Shown here: one piece after another, positions 5,884-9,652 of the stretch
How positions within the stretch are numbered: the first letter of the stretch is position 1
Layout of the letters: the number at the start of each line of letters is the position of its first letter
Assembly: GCA_023248365.1 (NCBI GenBank)
Contig: JAHFER010000044.1
Location: 1-9,652, forward strand
Direction: 5' to 3'
Source of the DNA: Nitrospirota bacterium
GTDB taxonomy: Bacteria; Nitrospirota; 9FT-COMBO-42-15; HDB-SIOI813
DNA length: 9,652 nt
Translations under genes and position numbers: made by a program
Notes under the pieces: model-generated
Database searches by the model: none
Seen by the model: the letters and a program-made list of their open reading frames with translations, nothing else
What the model was told of the DNA's origin: nothing

Positions 5884-6225
5884 TTACTTACTAACTTTTG
5901 GAGCTAACACCATTGTTATATGACTCATATACTTCTTTCTTGTCATTGCCCTGCCCATTGGTCCTGCCTTAAACCTTTTAAGCGCCGGCCCCTGATCCAC
6001 AAATGCCTCTGCTACCTTCAGCTCATCCACATCACCAATATTTTTTTGTTTTGCATTGGCTATAGCAGACCTCAACACCTTTTCGATTAAAAAAGATGCA
6101 TGTTGCGGCAAAAACTTTAATATATTAATAGCCTCTCCCACATCCTGACCACGGACAAGATCCATTACTTTTCTCGCCTTCCTTGGTGCCACTCTTGCAT
6201 ATCTCAATTTTGCCATCGCTTCCAT
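5884..6225 (-). CDS. rplV: 50S ribosomal protein L22
   Basis: L22 spans 23S rRNA domains, and its long beta-hairpin lines the exit tunnel constriction near the macrolide site. From the chosen ATG (6225-6223) it is 113 aa, close to E. coli's 110. The core ARVAPRKARKVMDLVRG (10-26), the IEKVLRSAIANAKQKN segment and the hairpin at about 79-100 (GPALKRFKAGPMGRAMTRKK) are present. AAAGGT (6235-6240) is 9 nt upstream. An in-frame GTG at 6243 would add six residues (MKGKRQ), but it has only a poor SD and lies next to a palindromic repeat, so I reject it. A third ATG at 6216 would give MAKLRYAR and has only a short GGA nearby. Confidence 0.95.
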   Translation of the reverse strand: MEAMAKLRYARVAPRKARKVMDLVRGQDVGEAINILKFLPQHASFLIEKVLRSAIANAKQKNIGDVDELKVAEAFVDQGPALKRFKAGPMGRAMTRKKYMSHITMVLAPKVSK

Positions 6226-6234
6226 TTGTCTTTT

Positions 6235-6240
6235 ACCTTT
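6235..6240 (-). promoter_or_regulatory. Shine-Dalgarno site deciding the rplV start
   Basis: AAAGGT lies 9 nt upstream of the ATG at 6225 and would lie inside the coding sequence if the GTG at 6243 were used. This favours the ATG. Confidence 0.6.
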
Positions 6241-6248
6241 CACTCTAA

Positions 6249-6266
6249 CGCAGGCTAAAGCCTGCG
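6249..6266. repeat. Perfect REP-like palindrome between rpsS and rplV
   Basis: In coding sense CGCAGGCTTTAGCCTGCG forms a perfect 7-bp G+C-rich stem with a TTTA loop, in a 55-nt spacer (6226-6280) that is otherwise ordinary. It is preceded by TGTAGC and followed by TTAGAG. No T-tract follows, so it is not a rho-independent terminator. From memory, AACGCAGGCTAAAGCCTGCG-type palindromes occur as dispersed intergenic elements in several bacterial phyla. I could not check that here. It could act as an mRNA stability hairpin or be a mobile REP or MITE remnant. Confidence 0.75.
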
Positions 6267-6280
6267 GCTACATCTGTTTG

Positions 6281-6571
6281 CTATTTTTTAACAGAGGTCG
6301 TCTTCTCTGACTTTACTCCGGCATGTGCCTTGAAAGTCCTTGTTGGAGAAAACTCCCCAAGCTTATGTCCGACCATATTCTCAGTAATATATACAGGAAT
6401 AAATTTCTTTCCATTATGTACAGCAATAGTATGTCCGATCATTTCAGGAATAATAGTTGACCGTCTTGACCAAGTCTTAAAAATCTTCCTTTCACTGGTC
6501 TTATTCATAGCCTCAACCTTTTTCATCAGATGAGCATCTATAAAGGGACCTTTCTTAATAGACCTGGCCAT
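6281..6571 (-). CDS. rpsS: 30S ribosomal protein S19
   Basis: S19 is in the 30S head, contacts S13 and takes part in intersubunit bridging. The product is 96 aa (E. coli 92). The start MARSIKKGPFIDAHLMKKVE is the family hallmark, followed by KTWSRRSTIIPEMIGHTIAVHNGKKFIPVYITENMVGHKLGEFSPTRTF in short conserved blocks (32-80). The start is the ATG at 6571-6569, directly after the rplB stop with zero gap. AGGAGG (6581-6586), inside rplB, lies 9 nt upstream. A palindrome-bearing spacer follows it. Confidence 0.98.
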   Translation of the reverse strand: MARSIKKGPFIDAHLMKKVEAMNKTSERKIFKTWSRRSTIIPEMIGHTIAVHNGKKFIPVYITENMVGHKLGEFSPTRTFKAHAGVKSEKTTSVKK

Positions 6572-7396
6572 TTACTTATTCCTCCTCTTAACAATAAATT
6601 GATCTGTAGACTTGTTGTTCCTTGTTTTATACCCTTTTGTAGGTTTACCCCATGGAGTGACAGGATGTCTGCCACCGGATGTCTTACCTTCACCTCCACC
6701 ATGTGGATGATCTACAGGGTTCATAGCAACACCTCTTACATGCGGCCGTTTACCAAGCCACCTTGTCCTGCCTGCCTTGCCAAATGATACATTTATATGG
6801 TCTAAATTACCCACCTGCCCGATGGTGGCCATACATCTGACATGGATCAGCCTTACCTCGCCTGACCCCATCCTGACACTGGCATAATCATCATCCTTTG
6901 CCATAAGCTGAGCTGAACAGCCTGCGCTACGCACAAGCTGACCACCTTTGCCAGGACTTAATTCAATATTATGAATCGTGCTGCCAACCGGTATATTTGA
7001 TAGTGGAAGGGCATTACCAACCTTTATTTCACTTTCAGCCCCTGATGCAATATTATCACCAACCTTTAATCCGTCCGGTGCGATTATATATCTTTTTTCG
7101 CCATCTGCATAGTTCAGCAGGGCAATCCTTGCAGACCTGTTTGGGTCATATTCAATAGCTGTTACTTTTGCAGCGATTCCAGGTTTATTACGCTTAAAGT
7201 CTACGATCCTGTAGTGTTGCCTATGACCACCGCCCTGATGATCTGCGGTAATTCTACCATTGTTATTCCTCCCCCCCTTACTTCTTTTAGTTTCAAGCAG
7301 GGACTTCTCAGGTTCGGATTTTGTAATCTCATCAAATGTAAGGGCTACCTTACCCCTGACACCTGGAGATGTTGGATTGAATGTTTTTAATGCCAT
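6572..7396 (-). CDS. rplB: 50S ribosomal protein L2
   Basis: L2 is among the most conserved ribosomal proteins. It supports the peptidyl-transferase centre and subunit association. The product is 274 aa (usually 273-276). It begins MALKTFNPTSPGVR. The N-terminal RNA-binding part has NNNGRITADHQGGGHRQHYR (44-63), and the OB and SH3-like core has LSPGKGGQLVRSAG. The C-terminal signature MNPVDHPHGGGEGKTSGG spans 225-242. His230 is in the position of the histidine important for E. coli L2 function. The C-terminus WGKPTKGYKTRNNKSTDQFIV is typical. The start is the ATG at 7396-7394, 3 nt after the rplW stop, with GAGGGTGG (7404-7411) upstream. Confidence 0.98.
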   Translation of the reverse strand: MALKTFNPTSPGVRGKVALTFDEITKSEPEKSLLETKRSKGGRNNNGRITADHQGGGHRQHYRIVDFKRNKPGIAAKVTAIEYDPNRSARIALLNYADGEKRYIIAPDGLKVGDNIASGAESEIKVGNALPLSNIPVGSTIHNIELSPGKGGQLVRSAGCSAQLMAKDDDYASVRMGSGEVRLIHVRCMATIGQVGNLDHINVSFGKAGRTRWLGKRPHVRGVAMNPVDHPHGGGEGKTSGGRHPVTPWGKPTKGYKTRNNKSTDQFIVKRRNK

Positions 7397-7399
7397 GTC

Positions 7400-7693
7400 T
7401 TAACCACCCTCAAATATTTTCAATTTTTCCCCTTGCTTCAGGGTTACGATTGCCTTTTTCCTGTCAGGCTTCTTGCCTTCGTATTTGCCAAGTTTCTTTA
7501 CCTTACCCATAACATTTATAATATTTACCTTCTCTACCTTGACATTAAGTGTTGCTTCAACAGCCTGCTTTACCTGAAGTTTATTCGCACACCTGTTAAC
7601 AATAAATGCGACCTTATTCTGGTGCTCGCGAAGGTCTGTGCTTCTCTCAGTTATTAATGGAAAACGAAGAACATCATGGATGTCTAAATTCAT
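7400..7693 (-). CDS. rplW: 50S ribosomal protein L23
   Basis: L23 rims the polypeptide exit tunnel and is the main docking point for trigger factor and the signal recognition particle. The product is 97 aa, a normal bacterial length. The opening LDIHDVLRFPLITERSTDL (3-21) contains Glu16, at the position of the chaperone-contacting glutamate of E. coli L23. ANKLQVKQAVEATLNVKVEKVN and GKKPDRKKAIVTLKQGEKL follow. The start is the ATG at 7693-7691, overlapping the rplD stop as ATGA. GGAGG (7701-7705) is 7 nt upstream. Confidence 0.98.
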   Translation of the reverse strand: MNLDIHDVLRFPLITERSTDLREHQNKVAFIVNRCANKLQVKQAVEATLNVKVEKVNIINVMGKVKKLGKYEGKKPDRKKAIVTLKQGEKLKIFEGG

Positions 7694-8313
7694 GCCAGCA
7701 CCTCCATTAATTTTTCTATATCTGCCTTGCTAATTATCATATTTTCATACCTTATCAGGTCATACACATTTATATCACTTGTACCCATTATTACAGTTCC
7801 TGATAGATTTCTGGCAGCACGATAAACCATACTATTCTTATCATCACACACTATTAAAACAGTGCTTTTTATATTCAATTTATTTAACATTTCTACAACA
7901 TCTTTTGTCTTCCCACTCTCGCCGCTTAATGAATATACCACAATTAACGTATTGTCATTTATTTTTGATGACAGAGCAGAATACAGGGCAAGCCGCGATT
8001 TCTTCTTTGGAATTCGGTATGAATAATCCCTTGGCAAGGGTCCAAAAATAGTTCCTCCGCCAACCCACACAGGTGACCTTGAAGACCCTGACCTAGCCCT
8101 GCCTGTCCCCTTCTGTTTATATGGTTTCTTCCCGCCACCACGTACAAGTCCTTTGGTTTTGGTACAGGCATTACCCTGCCTCTTATTATTTTGCTGCATA
8201 AGCACAGTTTCATGAAGTACAGCAACATTTACGGTCTGACCAAATATCTTTTCATCAAGCCCTACACTGCCTACTTTCTTATTATTAATGTCAACTACCG
8301 ATACTTCTAACAT
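7690..8313 (-). CDS. rplD: 50S ribosomal protein L4
   Basis: L4 binds 23S rRNA with an extended loop reaching the tunnel constriction. In E. coli it also represses the S10 operon through its leader RNA. The product is 207 aa (E. coli 201). The extended basic loop is at about 55-80, with GGGKKPYKQKGTGRARSGS at 59-77, followed by SPVWVGGGTIFGP. The globular C-terminal part ends with YDLIRYENMIISKADIEKL. The start is the ATG at 8313-8311, overlapping the rplC stop by 7 nt, and AAGGAG (8319-8324) is 5 nt upstream. Residues of the globular domain are more divergent than the loop, as is usual. Confidence 0.98.
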   Translation of the reverse strand: MLEVSVVDINNKKVGSVGLDEKIFGQTVNVAVLHETVLMQQNNKRQGNACTKTKGLVRGGGKKPYKQKGTGRARSGSSRSPVWVGGGTIFGPLPRDYSYRIPKKKSRLALYSALSSKINDNTLIVVYSLSGESGKTKDVVEMLNKLNIKSTVLIVCDDKNSMVYRAARNLSGTVIMGTSDINVYDLIRYENMIISKADIEKLMEVLA

Positions 8314-8948
8314 TCTTTCTCCTTACCCTTGACGGCCTTTTTAACAACTACCAAAGTCCCGGGACTTCCAGGCACTGCTCCTCTTATCAAAAGCAGGTTA
8401 TCCTCTCTTCGAACTCCAACAACTTCCAGGTTCTGAATTGTTCTTTTTTTATTTCCCATCTGGCCTGGCATCCTCTTATTTAATCTCACCCTTGATGGAT
8501 ATGAACTGCTCCCAATGGAACCAGGGGCCCTGTGGAACATTGAACCATGTGTTGCCGGGCCTCCTGCAAACTTATGCCTCTTCATAACACCCTGGAATCC
8601 CTTACCCTTGGTCACTCCGGCTACGTCAATAAAGTCTCCCTCTTTAAATATCTCAACAGTAAACTCATCACCGGATTTGATAGAACCCATATCACCCTTA
8701 AATTCCATAAGGTGTCTTCCCGGTGCAACCTTATTCTTTTTAAAATGACCCAGAACCGGCTTACTGAGATGCTTTTCTTTAGCATCCAAATATGAAAGCT
8801 GCACTGCTTCATAACCGTCTTTAGACTTAGTCTTCTTTGTCACAACACGGCAAGGGCCAGCCTCTACTACTGTTACAGGTATTACCTTTCCATCAGCAGT
8901 AAAAATCTGAGTCATTCCAACCTTTTTTCCTATTAATCCATTAACCAC
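8307..8948 (-). CDS. rplC: 50S ribosomal protein L3
   Basis: L3 initiates 50S assembly with L24 and reaches the peptidyl-transferase centre through a central extension. The product is 213 aa (E. coli 209). The start VNGLIGKKVGMTQIF is the bacterial hallmark. The segment GVTKGKGFQGVMKRHKFAGG (111-130) and THGSMFHRAPGSIGSSS are conserved. MPGQMGN (160-166) contains Gln163, matching the glutamine methylated in E. coli. The start codon is GTG at 8948-8946. An in-frame TGA lies four codons upstream, and GAGGGG (8954-8959) is 5 nt away. A 100-nt repeat-bearing spacer separates it from rpsJ. Confidence 0.97.
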   Translation of the reverse strand: MVNGLIGKKVGMTQIFTADGKVIPVTVVEAGPCRVVTKKTKSKDGYEAVQLSYLDAKEKHLSKPVLGHFKKNKVAPGRHLMEFKGDMGSIKSGDEFTVEIFKEGDFIDVAGVTKGKGFQGVMKRHKFAGGPATHGSMFHRAPGSIGSSSYPSRVRLNKRMPGQMGNKKRTIQNLEVVGVRREDNLLLIRGAVPGSPGTLVVVKKAVKGKEKEC

Positions 8949-9048
8949 TTTTTCCCCTCAAAGGGTTCACAGGGGCAAGCATTCAAGGGGGCAAGTGAAC
9001 TGCATGACACCCTTAAACCCTGACATCCCCGAATCCATAAACCCGTGC
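8949..9048. other. 100-nt rpsJ-rplC spacer with direct and inverted short repeats
   Basis: The spacer is long for this junction. It holds the inverted pair GTTCAC (8965-8970) and GTGAAC (8995-9000), enclosing a direct repeat GGGGCAAG (8972-8979 and 8988-8995) 16 nt apart. Several GGG or CCC runs are also present, making it visibly richer in G+C tracts than the other spacers. No T-tract, ORF or convincing promoter is visible. It is probably a small repeat remnant or an RNA structure ahead of rplC. Confidence 0.5.
8954..8959 (-). promoter_or_regulatory. Shine-Dalgarno site for rplC (GTG start)
   Basis: GAGGGG lies 5 nt upstream of the GTG. It is partly contained in a short possible hairpin, CCCTTTGAGGG (4-bp stem, 3-nt loop), which is too weak to claim as a regulator. 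Confidence 0.7.
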
Positions 9049-9363
9049 TTATAATTTTATCTCCACATCAACCCCTGCTGAAATGTCCAATTTCATAAGC
9101 GCATCCGCAGTATCAGGAGTAGGCTCATATATATCTATCAAACGCTTGTGTGTCCTAATCTCAAACTGCTCACGTGATTTCTTATCTACGTGCGGAGACC
9201 TTAAGACAGTAAACTTATTTATTGAAGTAGGAAGAGGAATAGGCCCGGAAACTCTCGCCCCTGTCCGCTTCGCTGTCTCCACTATTTCAGCAGCAGACTG
9301 GTCTAACAGCCTATAATCGTATCCTTTTAATCTAATCCTTATCCTCTGACCTGTTGTTACCAT
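9049..9363 (-). CDS. rpsJ: 30S ribosomal protein S10 (NusE)
   Basis: S10 is in the 30S head and doubles as NusE, the transcription antitermination factor that pairs with NusB and contacts NusG. The product is 104 aa (E. coli 103). The N-terminal RIRIRLKGYDYRLLDQSA, the RVSGPIPLP signature (37-45) and the THKRLIDIYEPTPDTADAL segment (71-89) are intact. The start is the ATG at 9363-9361, with a GAGG core (9374-9377) 10 nt upstream. It is the first gene of the S10 set, directly after tuf with an 80-nt spacer and no visible terminator, so read-through from the str genes is likely. Confidence 0.98.
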   Translation of the reverse strand: MVTTGQRIRIRLKGYDYRLLDQSAAEIVETAKRTGARVSGPIPLPTSINKFTVLRSPHVDKKSREQFEIRTHKRLIDIYEPTPDTADALMKLDISAGVDVEIKL

Positions 9364-9394
9364 TTTAAAATATCCTCTGTTATTTCTTTATTAG

Positions 9395-9443
9395 TTAGCA
9401 GTGAGCTGTAAGCAGGTATCTGTTTACTGTTTACTGCTTACTG
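9395..9443. repeat. Heptanucleotide tandem array between tuf and rpsJ
   Basis: Seven consecutive 7-nt units run from the base after the tuf stop to 9395. In coding sense the first three are CAGTAAG, CAGTAAA and CAGTAAA. Then come CAGATAC, CTGCTTA, CAGCTCA and CTGCTAA, increasingly degenerate. Because 7 is not a multiple of 3, the TAA in successive units falls in all three frames. An 8-bp inverted repeat (9408-9415 with 9434-9441, GTAAGCAG and CTGCTTAC) sits in the array with an 18-nt loop. No T-run follows, so it is not a typical terminator. Confidence 0.75.
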
Positions 9444-9652
9444 TTATTCAATGACCTTTGTTACAACCCCTGCCCCTACTGTCCTGCCGCCTTCCCTGAC
9501 TGCAAACCTCAATCCCTCATCCATTGCAATCGGGGTTATCAGGGTTGCCTCTATCGTAATATTATCTCCGGGCATTACCATCTCTACGCCTTCAGGCAAC
9601 TGTGTAATTCCTGTCACATCCGTTGTCCTGAAGTAAAACTGCGGCCTGTATC
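9444..9652 (-). CDS. tuf: Elongation factor Tu, C-terminal part (cut by window edge)
   Basis: EF-Tu is the GTPase that delivers aminoacyl-tRNA to the ribosome. The last 68 residues, most of beta-barrel domain 3, are present. They start within RPQFYFRTTDVTG, continue through LPEGVEMVMPGDN and PIAMDEGLRFAVREGGRTVGAG, and end VVTKVIE with a TAA stop. Domain 3 contacts the tRNA T-stem and is the site of kirromycin-type resistance changes. No unusual residue is evident by eye. The GTPase domain lies outside the window. Its position before rpsJ indicates the usual fusA-tuf-rpsJ order, and this copy is not degraded in the visible part. Confidence 0.97.
   Translation of the reverse strand, partial: YRPQFYFRTTDVTGITQLPEGVEMVMPGDNITIEATLITPIAMDEGLRFAVREGGRTVGAGVVTKVIE

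Noticed and set aside
7959..8228. Open frame of 89 codons on the minus strand inside rplD
   Set aside because: It is an out-of-frame shadow of the L4 loop coding sequence, with no recognisable domain.
9408..9441. Possible rho-independent terminator between tuf and rpsJ
   Set aside because: The inverted repeat has an 18-nt loop, is AT-rich and is not followed by a T-tract. It is explained by the heptad array.
1..9652. CRISPR arrays, tRNA/rRNA genes, insertion sequences, phage or defence genes
   Set aside because: None is seen. The window is fully occupied by conserved ribosomal-protein genes and short spacers.

Overview
The window is a contiguous piece of the bacterial str/S10/spc ribosomal-protein supercluster. 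Everything is on the minus strand, so in transcription order it runs from high to low coordinates: end of tuf (EF-Tu), rpsJ, rplC, rplD, rplW, rplB, rpsS, rplV, rpsC, rplP, rpmC, rpsQ, rplN, rplX, rplE, rpsN, rpsH, rplF, rplR, rpsE, rpmD, rplO, start of secY. The order is the classical one and no gene is missing, broken or inserted. Both end genes are cut by the window edge.

The organism is a bacterium with AT-leaning DNA (roughly 40% G+C by eye). It has strong Shine-Dalgarno sites and an unusually high share of non-ATG starts: 5 TTG and 3 GTG among 22 visible starts. S14 is the short zinc-binding form and L24 carries a CxxC...CxxC pair. The proteins look like those of Nitrospirota, Desulfobacterota or a related deep-branching group. 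That placement is an impression from sequence style only, not an alignment.

Layout: 9444-9652 is the EF-Tu domain 3 tail. 8949-9443 holds rpsJ flanked by two non-coding spacers. 4343-8948 is the rest of the S10 operon (L3 to S17), 202-4328 is the spc operon (L14 to L15), and 1-200 is the N-terminus of SecY. Most junctions overlap or abut (ATGA, TAATG, 7-nt and 14-nt overlaps, zero gaps), as expected for translational coupling. No terminator or convincing internal promoter is visible, so the set is probably transcribed as one unit from upstream of the window. The products are structural proteins of both ribosomal subunits, with EF-Tu and the SecY translocon channel at the two ends.

No undescribed gene system is present. 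What stands out is in the few longer spacers: a period-7 array after tuf, a second unrelated period-7 array between rpsH and rplF, a perfect REP-like palindrome between rpsS and rplV, and two spacers of 100 and 111 nt (rpsJ-rplC, rpsN-rpsH) with inverted or direct repeats. These look like small dispersed intergenic repeats that have settled inside an essential operon. No gene-free stretch reaches 300 bases.
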